A DNA stretch of 64,000 bases, from assembly GCA_963965975.1 (NCBI GenBank), contig OZ014412.1, positions 2,854,501 to 2,918,500 on the forward strand, written 5' to 3'. Origin of the DNA: Xestospongia bergquistia (Eukaryota > Porifera > Demospongiae > Haplosclerida > Petrosiidae). The notes beneath the pieces were generated by a model that made no database searches, was not told the origin of the DNA, and saw only the letters and a list, made by a program, of their open reading frames with translations. Shown here in pieces: positions 23,587-36,238 of this stretch. Each line of letters starts with the position of its first letter. The first letter of the stretch is position 1. The position numbers and the translations under genes were made by a program.

Positions 23587-24125
23587 TTAATATTTTATCA
23601 CACCATATGCAGCACATGTCTTCATCTCTAGTTCAGTAGTAGATAGTGTATTAGTGATCATATTAACATTCTCATATTGAGGCATAACTTGATGAGGAAC
23701 AGTATCTGTTAGTGGATTAACAGGAGATGGTACAGTACAACAATGGATAATATCATTTACAAACTATTTTTACTATTAGTATTACCTTGTCTCAGTGACT
23801 TAGTTCTTCTTATCCAACATATCACTATATGTACTAGTACAGTACATACCAGTATTAGAACTGACACACCCACTAGACTACCTATATATTACATTAATAC
23901 ATTATACAGTATACATAATAATATAATTATATGACAACAGTTTTCATTTTGAGAGTCAACTATTTACTAACTTATAATAATATAACTACTAGTGTTTATA
24001 TTATTGTCATATTTATTACCTCCTAATATACCACTTTATTAACTAGATTATATCTAATGGAAAGACCATTCATACTAACTTTCTTCATATATCGGTAGTA
24101 GCCATGCTGCCTTCACTAGATCCAT
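23587..24125 (-). pseudogene. Class I receptor collapsed by internal deletion
   Basis: A class I signal-peptide start (MDLVKAAWLLP, ATG at 24125) is joined within about 100 bp to a shortened stalk exon, followed by a transmembrane exon (about 23889-23794) and a tail exon with PQYENVNMI and TCAAYGVI. The whole ectodomain (Ig, FN3 and later modules, about 1.5 kb) is missing. The signal exon lacks its 3' half, and the tail exon's acceptor is damaged (tag replaced before GTACTG). A deletion between signal and stalk explains the arrangement. Confidence 0.85.
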
Positions 24126-24399
24126 ACTGAGTTTATCATTACATCATTATTACAACACTACAAATACACTGATAATACACTATATGACATATATCAGTAT
24201 ATCTTATATAAATTTGAATTAACCCGTTTTGTTTATATCAATCTGTTTTGTTTATTTTAACAATTACTCTGTTGTTCATATGTGAAATATATTACTTATA
24301 CTTGTCTATTAAGATAATGTCAAATTAAACAACACTTTATTAACATATTAAAAACTTTCACACAAAGAAAGAGAGAGTACACTGTAGTTAGTAAAGTTA

Positions 24400-26416
24400 T
24401 TATCTTATAATAACACAATATGCATCACACTCCTTCATTGTCATCATGTCAGTGATGACCTCTTTCTGTTTAGTTCCTATAATAATATATCAATGAAATA
24501 TTTATTATTGATAAATCTTAGAATGCTATTTATACTTCAATGTGAAATTAATTATAAATCCAGAACCCTAATTAATTAATCTTAGACCCTATATGTATTA
24601 ATTTCACATTAAATTATGTTAGTTACAATATTATCATACATATTATATTACTTTTAATATTAACTCACTGTTGATATATCTTCTATAACATATGACAACT
24701 GTAATAATAAACTAATAATGATATTACCATGACAACAGCTGATATAGTAAACAAAGTCACTACATGTTGTAGATGATAATGATAACAGATAATATCACAT
24801 AAGATATACATCACTTACCACTAATGGTAAAGTTATTATTATAATATTGTAATATATCAGTAGATATGGTAGTAATAGATATAACTAGAGATAAGTATAT
24901 TAATTGTTTAAACAAGGATATAGTTATATACACATTCAAAGCTAACCCTTCCTCCCAGAGATGTACACAAGATAAGATATATTAACAATAGTACATTATA
25001 TAATGGAGGTCATTACCTTTTATAGTAGGTACTTCACTAATACTATCAGTCATACTAGTAGATATCACAATAGATGGTCTAGAAAGTTCTATAGAAACTT
25101 TATCAGTGATAGTAATGTCAGTTAATATAACAGCTGAATTAGAACATGTATCACTGACATTAGCTAGTAGGACTCCATCACATACATATAATGTCCAATT
25201 ATTACCAGGAGGTATATTACTGAAACATTTAGTAAATATAAGTTGATTTACTAATAGATATTGTCATTATCAATTAAATGACATATGTAGTCAGAGACAA
25301 TCAGATTATAATGTTTATCTTCATTTCTCATATCTAGATGTAGTTCAGTTATTTGTCAACAGGATCATCATCAACAAGTTTAAATTGAAGACATAGGACA
25401 TTATCTGAAGTATTCCAAACAGTGAGACCTTGTAGATCATGAGTACCTTTAAACAAACTATAAATAACATATACAAACACGTATAATATACTTACTGGTA
25501 ACTACTGGAGTAGTTTGAAATATCTATCTACTATTATATTGTAAGTATACAAATGTATTGAACTTTTCTCTAGGAGGAAGATCAATTACTGATATTATAG
25601 TCTTATATTCATTAGAGTCAGTGATAATAGTAACATTAGTACTGTTATAACAATCAGAAGAGTTCTTTAAATTACAACTCATCACTGTTGTATTCATAAT
25701 AGGTTGAGTACAGAGTTGAGTAGACTTTAAGAGAGTAAGTCATGTGACATATTGATAGATCATGTGATCAGTTACTGGTAATTTTAGTAAAAAGTCCAGT
25801 TATTGTTTAGTTGATAAGTCATATGGTCACTATATGAGGTATTGAGCATCTGATCTATTAAAAGAAACAAAATTGTCCATTAGTAAATCAATGAAAAACA
25901 GATAATACTTTACTATATTAATTTCTATTATTATAAAATGAATATGAATTGTGTTATTGGAATATTTATATACATTACCTGTTTTAAACATTGTAGTATT
26001 ACTGTTCAATATTCCAGTCCCTGCTCCATTCATTGTAGTAATATTGAGTACAGAGTTGAGTGAACTGTAAGAAAGTAAATCATATGACATATTGATAGAT
26101 CATGTGATCACTTACTGAGATCTTTATACCACCATCAGTTAGATTAGTTTGTTTAACTGTTGCTGCTATAGATCCACTATAAGAAAATGTTAGAGTATGT
26201 CCAGTTAAGTTAGTAGCACATTCAAATGTCACATTATGATTGAGGTAGATATATTGTATCTCTGGTACAATAGTGAAGATACCTATAAAATAATGTCAGC
26301 ATTAACATAATACTTATATTGTACTTACTGGTAACACAAGGTATAATATACCAGCTGTAAGTTAATAGTAGGATCAGTAGACCTATCACCTCTATATAGT
26401 AACCAGACCCATCCAT
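24400..26416 (-). pseudogene. Class II receptor pseudogene
   Basis: Retains the class II signal exon (26416-26329, VIGLLILLLTYSW) and the start of the Ig exon, which breaks off after about two thirds. It is fused to a short piece of intron and of a downstream exon, then to the last third of the FN3 exon (about 26050-25980, TMNGAGTGILNSN). Further lesions: a stop in the next module exon (TAC TAA near 25796), TAG in the following one (AGTAGATAG, near 25525), and a stop in the membrane-proximal exon after LQFKLVDDDPVDK (near 25357). The tail survives as KECDAYCVIIR, with the usual glycine after tyrosine changed to cysteine. Not a working receptor. Confidence 0.85.
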
Positions 26417-26628
26417 ATTACATAATGTACATTAATGATCATAGATATAACCAGATGTCTTATGTAAACAAATTAGTAATTAATAGAGATAATATTTAAA
26501 AATAAACATAAGGTCAAAGGTCATTTAATCTATCAATTTCATTAGGATACATCATTGATAATATATAAAAAATTATATAGTGATCTGATTAATAGTCAAA
26601 TAGAGCAGCTGTTTCTTTAACTTCTTCT

Positions 26629-28776
26629 TTAATACTTTATCATGCCATATGCTGCACATGTCTTCATCTCTAGTTCAGTAGTAGGTAGTGTATTAGTGAT
26701 CATATCAACATTCTCATATTGAGGTAGAACTTGATGAGAGACAGTACCTGTTAATGGATTAACAGGAGATGTTACAGTACCTACAATGGATAATACCATT
26801 TACAAATTATTCCCACTCTTAGTATTACCTTGTCTCAGTGACTTAGTTCTTCTTATCCAACATATCACTATATGTACTAGTACAGTACATACCAGTATTA
26901 GAACTGACACACCCATTAGACTACCTATATATTACAATAATACATTATACAGTCTACATAATAATATAATAACATGACAACAATTTTCATTTTGAGAGTC
27001 AACTATTTAATAACTTATAATAATATAACTACTAGTGTTTATATTATTGTCATATTTATTACCTCCTAATATATTAGCAGCTGTTATAAACACTTTATTA
27101 ACTTGTGTATCATCTATATAACATACATAGAGATATAATAATGATAACAAATGTACTAATGATTATTTACTGGTCAAACAGTCACATGATCCTATAGTAA
27201 GACTTGTTGACTCTGGATATGTAGTAGGAAATACTGTTACCATGGAAACATAATATGATGTAGGACAAGTCATTTCAAGAAATGTGTAAGTTGGTTCCAA
27301 TCCAGTAATAGTGATATTAGTAGATGATATTACCCAATGACCTGATAGTTTACCCTCCTCTTCAATATCATATACATACATATTATATATACCACTAGGT
27401 AGATCATATGTACATCCAATTACTGTACTACTACATACTGGAGAACACATCAATGATATGTTACTACTGTAGGTAGAGGAGGTTAATGAAATAAGACAAC
27501 CTTTAACAATAGCTCCTCTTATAAAATGACAGCTGTAACATATTCTACCAATATTACTTAGGTCATTATATAGGGTAGCTTCACTAATATCATATGTACC
27601 TAATCAATGAGAAAATATTTATAAGTCATTTATAATGTACTTACTTAGTACAATTGATTCTGTTACATCAATAACAGCTCCACTTTGTAATGATAAACTC
27701 ATTCTTGTCTTCCATATTTTATTCTCAGTTATATTTACAATATAGATGCTAACAACAATAACTCCTTCATCAGTTAGAATTATTGGATTATTTAGATATA
27801 TAGAAAAATTATCTTCGTTGTATATAACAACATTTAGTTGAGCTGACTCCACTGTATGCGGACATTGTTGAAGTTCCTAATATCACAAACATGAGGTATC
27901 TAGAGATATCATAATGTAACTTACTAAATCATATATTGTTACATTTAGTATCCAACTATTAACTGATCTGATAAAGGTCGTTGCTAAATTACTTATATTA
28001 ACTAAAATCAAAGTAATAAATTATACATTAGTAACCATAGTGATAATACCTCCTGGTACATGTAGTGATGTAGTAGTTATCTCTCCTTCTCCAGCTGGGT
28101 TATTACCAGCTACACTAATTGTATAGTTACCAAATTGACTGGGACAGTACTGCCATGTTGTAGAAGATGTAGTGTTCTGTGTAACTAGTTCTCCTCCATA
28201 AGTAACATTGATGATATAACCAGGTATGGATACCAGAGAGAAAGGAGGAGACCAGGAACAGTTTATATACTGACTTTGTACATGACATATCAAGTTGTTG
28301 ACAGCAGCTAGTTGACCTAATGAGAGGAGATATAATGACATATATCAGAGAGTGTGTTACCTTGTATTCTCAGAGTAGATTGACTGAAGTTGACATAACC
28401 ATTACCATTCACAAGTCCTGCAGCATTGCATGTTACTACAGTATTGTTATATTGAGGATATCCAGGTATTGTAAGACTGGAGTTAGGTGATCCTGCTCCA
28501 ATTGTAATAATACCAAGTTGAGTAATATTATTATCATTAGAAGTAGTTTCATTAACAAGCCAAGTAACAGTCACACCAGTATGATCTACTGAACATTGGT
28601 AATGTGCTAGTTGATAGACTTCAATGTTAGGAGATGGAGTAAATATGAACTGAACAGCTATATAATAAAACTAAATAAAATAGTATATTAGTTATTAATA
28701 TAATCATACCTGTACATTTTAATATAATAGATACTAACAATATCAGTAGTAGCCATGTTGTCTTCACTAGATCCAT
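26629..28776 (-). CDS. Class I Ig-FN3 receptor
   Basis: Nine exons: 28776-28710 (signal peptide MDLVKTTWLLLILLVSI), 28657-28361 (Ig: HYQCSVDH, VTWLVNE, VVTCNAAG), 28316-28050 (FN3: CSWSPPFSL, WQYCPSQFG), 28001-27925 and 27876-27645 (beta module), 27599-27171 (membrane-proximal: RICYSCHFIRGAIVKGC), 27113-27063 (stalk), 26924-26829 (transmembrane, then WIRRTKSLRQ), 26780-26629 (tail). Phases agree throughout and give 555 residues. The tail contains PQYENVDMI and ends TCAAYGMIKY. Y-E-N-V suits a Grb2-type SH2 domain, and Y-x-x-V resembles an ITIM. Many N-x-S/T sites support a glycosylated extracellular protein. Sits between two class II copies, so the block looks duplicated as a class II plus class I pair. 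Ligand unknown. Confidence 0.9.
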
Positions 28777-29020
28777 ACTGAGTTACATTACATCATTATT
28801 ACATCACTACAAATACACTGATAATACACTATATGACATATGTCAGTATATCTTATATAATTTGAAAAAAAATGTTTTGTCTATTTTAACTAAAACATTT
28901 ACAATATTGTTAATATGTGAAATGTAGTATTTAAATTATTTATTTATTTATTTTGTTTATTAAGATATTGTAAATTAAATTTGAACAACACTTTATTAAC
29001 ATAATAAAAAAACACACACA

Positions 29021-29170
29021 AGAGGAGAGAGAGAGAGAGAGTACACTGTAAATAAATCTGCTCTGTTTATTATAACATAAACATTTACTGTGTTGTTCAT
29101 ATGTGAAATAGATTACTTAAACTTGTCTATTAAGATATTATCAAATTAAACAACACTTTATTAACATACA

Positions 29171-29215
<45 letters not shown>
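29021..29215. repeat. Two (GA)n microsatellites
   Basis: Runs of GA at about 29023-29041 and 29170-29212 lie in two similar ~140-bp segments just downstream of the class II gene. Both carry 'acaacactttattaacat' and end 'gtacactgta', so this flank was itself tandemly duplicated. The same flank with shorter GA tracts follows other class II tails (24.37, 40.08, 46.40, 54.63 and 62.55 kb). Confidence 0.8.
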
Positions 29216-29237
29216 CTGTAGTTACTTAGTTAGTTAG

Positions 29238-31631
29238 TTATTGTCTTATAATAATACCATATGCATCACACTCCTTCATTGTTATCATGTCAGTGATAAC
29301 CTCTCTCTGTTTAGTTCCTATAATAATATATCAATGAAATATTTATTATTGATAAATCTTAGAATGCTATTTATACTTCAATGTGAAATTAATTATAAAT
29401 CCAGAACCCTAATTAATTAATCTTAGACCCTATATGCATTAATTTCACATTGAAGTATGTTAGTTACAACATTATTATAAATATTATATTACTGTTAATA
29501 TTAACTCACCATTGATATATCTTCTATAACATATGATAACTGTAATAATATTAACTAATAATGATATTACCATGACAACAGCTGATATAGTAAACAAAGT
29601 CACTACATGTTGTAGATGATAATGATAACAGATAATATCATATAAGATATATATCACTTACCACTAATGGTAAACTCATTATTATAATATTGTAATATAT
29701 CAGTACATATGGTAGTAATAGATATAACTAGAGATAAATATATTAATTGTTTGATAAATTTAAACAAGGATATAGTTATATACACATACAAAGCTAACCT
29801 TTACTCCCAGAGAGATACACAAGATAAGATATATTAACAATAGTATATTATATAATGGAGGTCATTACCTTTTATAGTAGGTACTTCACTAATACTATCA
29901 GTGATACTAGTAGATATCACAGTAGATGTTCTAGAAGGTTCTATAGAAACTTTACCAGTGATAGTAATGTCAGTTAATATATCAGCTGGATTAGAACATG
30001 TATCACTGACATTAGCTAGTAGTACTCCATCACATACATATAATGTCCAATTATTATCAGGAGGTATATCACTGAAACATTTAGTAAATGTAAGTTGATT
30101 GTTACAATAGATATTGTCATTATCAATTAAATGACGTATGTAGTCAGAGACAATCAGATTAAAATATTTATCTCCATTTCTCATATCTAGATGTAGTTCA
30201 GTTATTTGTCTGCCATGAACTAACTTAAATTGAAGACACAGGACATTATCTGAAATATTCCAAACAGTGATATCTTGTAGATCATGAGTACCTTTAAACA
30301 ACTATAAATAATATATACAAACACATACAATATACTTACTGGTAACTACTGGAATAGTTTGAAATATCTGTCCACTCTTATATTGTAAGTATACAAATGT
30401 ATTGAACTTCTCTCTAGGAGGAAGATTAATTACTGATATTATTGTCTTATATCCATTAGAGTCAGTGATAATAGTATTATTAGTACTATTATAACAATTA
30501 GAAGAGTTCTTTAAATTACAACTCATCACTGTTGTATTGATAATAGGTTGAACACAGAGTTGAGTGGACTTTAAGAGAGTAAGCCATGTGACATATTAAT
30601 AGATCATACGATCACTTACTGGTATTTTAAAGTAAAAAGTCCAGTCATTGTTTAGTCGATAAGTCATATGATCACTATAGGAGATATTGAGCATCTGATC
30701 TGTAAAAGGAACACAATGATCAATTGTCCATTAATAAATCAATAAAAAACAGACAATACTTTAATGTATTAATTTCAAGTATGATTAAATGAATATGAAA
30801 TGTGTTAAGTGGACATACACTTGTATACATAATAAATAGAACAAATAGTTTTAGGTCTACTTGATATATGATTTATGTCAGCAAATAATAGTTGGATCGG
30901 TTCATGGAATATTTATATATATTACCTGTTTTAAACATTGTAGTGTTACTATTCCATATTCCAGTCCCTGCTCCATTGATTGTAGTAATATTAACTCTAT
31001 ATTCTCCATTAGTTAGGTCAATAGGACAATAAGTGTAGTTGGTTGTATAGATTACTTTTGATGACATCACTTCTTCTCCTACATTTAATGTCACTTGATA
31101 CCACACACTTAACTGTCCTAATGTGAATGGAGGATACCAGGAGAACACAATACAACAATGATCTAACTGGTATCCTTGGAGATCATAGACAGCTCCAGGA
31201 GGACCTAACTTGAGACAAGTTATTTAATATTTCATTAATTATATTAACCTTGAACATAAACATAGGTTATTGAAGTGAACATTGGTGTGTTAACACTGTC
31301 ATCAGCTATACATCTCACACTAGTACCATTGAATGTACTAGTTACAATAAAGGTAGTTGAGACCTTTATACCACCATCAGATAGATTAGTTTGTTTAACT
31401 GTTACTGCTATAGATCCACCATAAGAAAATGTTAGAGTATATCCAGTTAAGTTAGTAGCACACTCAAATGTCACATTATGATTGAGGTAGATATATTGTG
31501 TCTCTGGTACAATAATGAAGATACCTATAAAATAATCTCAGTATTAACATAATACTTATATTGTACTTACTGGTAACACAAGGTATAATATACCAGCTGT
31601 AAGTTAATAGTAGGATCAGTAGACCTATCAT
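29238..31631 (-). CDS. Class II Ig-FN3 receptor
   Basis: Nine exons: 31631-31571 (signal peptide MIGLLILLLTYSWYIIP), 31524-31249 (Ig: VTFECATN, VRCIADD), 31204-30926 (FN3: FSWYPPFTL, YCPIDLTNGEY), 30699-30620 and 30568-30340 (beta module), 30291-29869 (membrane-proximal: LCLQFKLVHG, TKCFSDIPP, NNWTLYVCDG), 29727-29662 (stalk), 29602-29510 (transmembrane VVMVISLLVNIITVIICY), 29317-29238 (tail). All phases agree: 528 residues. I chose the ATG at 31631 because the same position is open in all class II copies; an upstream ATG at 31688 is in frame. The tail is short (GTKQREVITDMITMKE) and ends CDAYGIIIRQ. Overall plan matches class I exon for exon, but with little sequence left in common. Predicted single-pass surface receptor. 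Confidence 0.9.
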
Positions 31632-31639
31632 CACATCAC

Positions 31640-33076
31640 CTCTACACAGTAACCACACCCATCTAATATAAGGTACATTAATGATCATAGATATAACTAC
31701 ATGTTATATATACACACATTAGTAAATGATAAACAATAACTTAATATATATAAGGTCAAAAGGTCATTCAGTCTATCAATTTCCTTTGAGAAACATCATC
31801 AACAATATGTAATATTTATATAGTTCTCTGATTAACATTAAACTAGAGTAGCTGTTTCATTAATATTTTATCACATCATGTGCAGCACATGTGTATATAA
31901 TGTTTGTGCATCTCCTGTTAGTGTTACAATTACATTGTTAACTTGTATTCTATATACATCATAGTTGTCATACAGTTAATTAATGTCATTAACTAATATA
32001 TTTGTTACATATTATATCAAATTCCTATTGACAGTAATTAATAACAGGTCAAGTAATGTACATTAATTATTTGTAATGCAGTCTTTAACAAATCATACCA
32101 ATGTATCTCATCTTTATAAAGTTTATCTCTATTCATATGATTATTTGACTTGTAGTAACATGTCTAGATTGGTATACTATTAGATTGGGTATATGTTCTG
32201 TATATGGTTTACTAAACTAGCAGCATTGTATGTATAAAGAGTAGAGTTGTACACATTGTGTAATTTACATTAGAATAATGTGATATTAGATTGGACATAT
32301 ATGTTATGATATGTGATTTACTGAACTGACAGTTTGTATCCTTACATATGTAATAATGACAGCTGCGTTATTGTTGATAAATTTTAAAAAATCATTATAT
32401 TAGTAAACTAGTAATTAATTATAATACAGTTGTACATGTACAGAGTATAGAGTGGCTGGCAACAAATTATAGATTGATGCTATCAATTTAAAGTATCATA
32501 ATCTTGTTTGTTCTGTCAACATATCTAGATACAGAGCAGACCTCTTATTGTATGTTTGTCTCTCCTTGGGTAACTGTTATGATATGAAATTTACTGAATT
32601 GGTCAGCATTGTAGCTACTCATAGGGTAAGTTTATGACATTATATGTAACTACAGTGAGAGTTAGTGAATACCTTCAATCCAATGTTTATACAACTTAAA
32701 GATAGACAACATTTTTGACTTTCATTGTTATCTTAACATTAATGTGACTGTCATCTAAACTATAATTTACAATTATTTCATGCCATAGCTAATAATACAA
32801 CTATATTTGTTATCTTATCTAAATGTTTTGAGATGATTGATTATAATGTTAATAGTCTGGTTTATTGAGTTCATATTTTATGATCAACCAATTAATATAT
32901 TTTGATGGATATGTCCAATAATGTCTTACTGAATAAAGTTCATAAATTTTCTTTAATAATATTATCATTAGTACATTCCTCTGGTCACCTTCAACTTTGT
33001 TTTATAGTGAAATTTCATTCATAAATTTATATGATCATAACATCAAATTATATAATGTTAGCTATACAATGTACTT
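31640..33076. other. Intergenic with repeat copies and a tail remnant
   Basis: Contains a worn class I tail fragment near 31860-31895 ('atcatgtgcagcacatgt'), the dispersed repeat also found at 9.8-10.4 kb (32283-32580), and from about 32800 the class I downstream flank. No intact exon seen. Confidence 0.6.
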
Positions 33077-35239
33077 TTAGTATTTTATCACACCATATGC
33101 AGCACATGTCTTCATCTCTACTTCAGTAGTAGGTAGTGTATTAGTGATCATATCAACATTCTCATATTGAGGTAGAACTTGATGAAGGACAGTATCTGAT
33201 AGTGGATTAACAGGAGATGGTACAGTACCTACAATGGATAATACCATTTACAAACTATTCCCACTCTTAGTATTACCTTGTCTCAGTGACTTAGTTCTTC
33301 TTATCCAACATATCACTATATGTACTAGTACAGTACATACCAGTATTAGAACTGACACACCCACTAGACTACCTAGATATTACAGTAATACATTATACAG
33401 TATACATAATAATATAATTTTATGACAACAGTTTTCATTTTGAGAGTCAACTATTTAATAACTTATAATAATATAACTACTAGTGTTTATATTATTATCA
33501 TATTTATTACCTCCTAATATACTAGCAGCTGTTATAAACACTTTATTAACTTGTGTATTATCTATATAACATACATAGAGATATAATAATGATAACAAAT
33601 GTACTAATGATTACTTACTGGTCAAGCAGTCACATGATCCTGCTGTAACCATTGATACTGGACAAGTAGAAGGAAATACTGTTACCATAGAAACATAATG
33701 TGATACAAGACAAGTCATTTCAAGAGATGTGTAAGTTGGTTCCAATCCAGTAATAGTGATATTACTAGATGATATTGCCCACTCATCTGATAATCTATCC
33801 TCCTCTTCAATATCATATACATACATATTATATATACCACTAGATAGATCATATGTACATCCAATTACTCTACTACATACTGGAGAACACATCAATGATA
33901 TGTTACTACTGTAGGTAGAGGAGGTTAATGAAATAAAACAACCTTTAGCAATAGCTCCTCTTATAAAATGACAGCTGTAACATATTCTACCAATATTACT
34001 TAGGTCATTATATAGGGTAGCTTCAGTAATATCATATGTACCTAATGAATGAGAAAATATTTATAAGTCATTTATAATGTACTTACTTAGTACAATTGAT
34101 TCTGTTAAATCAATAACAGCTCCACTTGGTAATGATAAAGTCATTCTTGTTTTCCATATTTTATTCTCAGTTATATTTACAATATAGACAATAACAACAA
34201 TAGCTCCTTCATCAGTTAGAATTATTGGATTATTTAGAAATATAGAAGAATTATCTTCATTGTATATAACAAGATTTAGTTGAGTTGACTCCACTGTATG
34301 TGGACATTGTTGAAGTTCCTAATAATTATCACAAACATGAGGTATCTAGAGATATCATAATGTAACTTACCAAATCATATATTGTTACATTTAGTATCCA
34401 ACTATTAACTGATCTGATAAAGGTAGTTGTTAAATTACTTATATTAACTAAAATCAAAGTAATAAATTATACATTAGTAACCATAGTGATAATACCTCCT
34501 GGTACATGTAGTGATGTAGTACTTATCTCTCCAAGTCCAGCTGAATTATTACCAGCTACACTAATTGTGTATGTACATATACCAAATTGGTTTAGGAAAT
34601 AAAACCATGTTATAGAAGATGTAGTGTTCTGTGTAACTAGTTCTCCTCCATAAGTAACATTGATGATATAACCAGGTATGGATACCAGAGAGAAGGGAGA
34701 AGACCAGGTACAGTTTATATACTGACTTTGTACATGACATTTCAAGTTGTTGACAGCAGCTAGTTCACCTAATGAGAGGACATATATCAGAGAGTATATT
34801 AGAGAGTGTGTTACCTTGTATTCTTAGAGTAGCATTATCAAAGTTGTAATAGAAACTATTAGGATCCATAGCATTCAAAAGTCCTGAGGCAATACATATT
34901 ACTTCTGTATTGTTATATTGAGGATATCCATATATTGTAAGATTAGACTGTTGTGGTACTCCAGTTGTAACAATACCAAGTTGTATAATCTCATTATGAC
35001 CATAAGCTGTTCCATCAACATTCCAACCAATATTGACACTGGAATGATCCACTGAGCATTGGTAATATGCTAGTTGATAGACCTCAATGTTAGGAGATTG
35101 AGTAAATATGAATTGAACAGCTATATAATAAAACTAAATAAAATATTACATTAGTTATTAATATAATCATACCTGTACATTTTAATATAATAGATACTAA
35201 CAATATCAGTAGTAGCCATGTTGTCTTCACTAGATTCAT
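33077..35239 (-). CDS. Class I Ig-FN3 receptor
   Basis: Exons 35239-35173 (signal, MNLVKTTWLLLILLVSI), 35120-34815 (Ig: YYQCSVDH, IGWNVDG, VICIASG), 34768-34496 (FN3), 34447-34371 and 34318-34087 (beta module), 34041-33619 (membrane-proximal, RICYSCHFIRG), 33561-33511 (stalk), 33372-33277 (transmembrane), 33228-33077 (tail). Phases agree: 558 residues. The Ig loops and the FN3 C-D region differ clearly from the copy at 26629-28776: here the usual FN3 WQYCPSQFG reads WFYFLNQFG, losing a cysteine. The stalk, transmembrane segment and tail (PQYENVDMI ... TCAAYGVIKY) are almost unchanged. This pattern would fit ectodomain diversification over a fixed signalling end, but needs a substitution test. 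Confidence 0.9.
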
Positions 35240-35444
35240 ACTGAGTTTATCATTACATCATTATTACATCACTACATATTATAGTAAGATACTGATAACA
35301 ATTAGTAATATAGTATATTATATTATATTAAAAGTTGACATAATAGTTTGTGTAGTATATATTTTATTTGCTAAATAAACAGAAATTGGATAAAAGTAAT
35401 ACATTGTACTGTTTAATACATGTGTATTATATTAATGTATTAAG

Positions 35445-35673
35445 AATACAACATTCCTTGACAACAAACCATTTCATGTAAATGTTCACTTAACTCCTAT
35501 TAGTAATGATACATCTCCTGTTGATAGTCAAGGTAGTGGACAGTTTGAAGGAGATACATTTATAGAAACTGTAAATATGGGAGTCTTACCAGATAAAAAG
35601 AAATGGTTGATATCATTTAGTTTAGTATATAACAGTGGATTATATATCAATGTATCACAACCTACTGTATTAA
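35445..35673 (+). pseudogene. Orphan beta-module exon on plus strand
   Basis: A 229-bp exon with intact frame and both splice signals (attaag before, gtaagt after), the same length as 21117-21345 and 13373-13145. It reads GQFEGDTFIETVNMGVLP and ends NVSQPTVL. A scrap of the preceding exon (about 35385, 'agaaattggat') remains. No other plus-strand exons follow, so it is a stranded remnant of a gene like 19937-22481. It could also be an exon donor. Confidence 0.8.
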
Positions 35674-35689
35674 GTAAGTTAATATATTA

Positions 35690-36238
35690 TATTGTATTAT
35701 CATATGTATATGAAACTAGTTACATTTGATGTAACAGTAGTATAGCAATATAGTGTAATAGTAATATTTACTACAACAGTACATCATACTCTAATTAGTA
35801 TGAGCAGCTGCTAAGTTATCATCTACACTTGATATACATCATTATGTGACTAATAAGAATGTAAGTTGATAACTCATTTTGAGTTTGTCTTCAATAATAC
35901 GAAATTAGTCAACATTAAATGTATTTAATGTATTAATGAGTACTCTATGTGGTTATATACATCTACATGTATATTGTGATGTAGTTATAGTACATATATT
36001 GGTACATGTAGTTATCATACTTGATAATGAATGATAATATTGACAGCTGCTATAATGATACAAGATGATTATATGAAGCTCATATTAATAAATTAATAAC
36101 TAGTCTTAAAATAAAAACTAAATAACAACTTAAAATAAAACATGACAGAATAAAATAATGAACTAAAAAGTTAAAAACATATTGTTATCATTTTAAAGGT
36201 GATGTGTGGAGGAGGTTACTGTTGTTAATTGTCCTCCA
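35690..36238. other. Intergenic segment duplicated at 55.7-56.4 kb
   Basis: No exon. The landmarks 'ttgacagctgctataatgat', 'gtacatgtagtta', 'taataactagtctta' and 'aggtgatgtg.agaggaggtt' occur in the same order at about 55750-56420. The intergenic DNA was therefore copied together with the adjacent tail exon. Confidence 0.75.
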
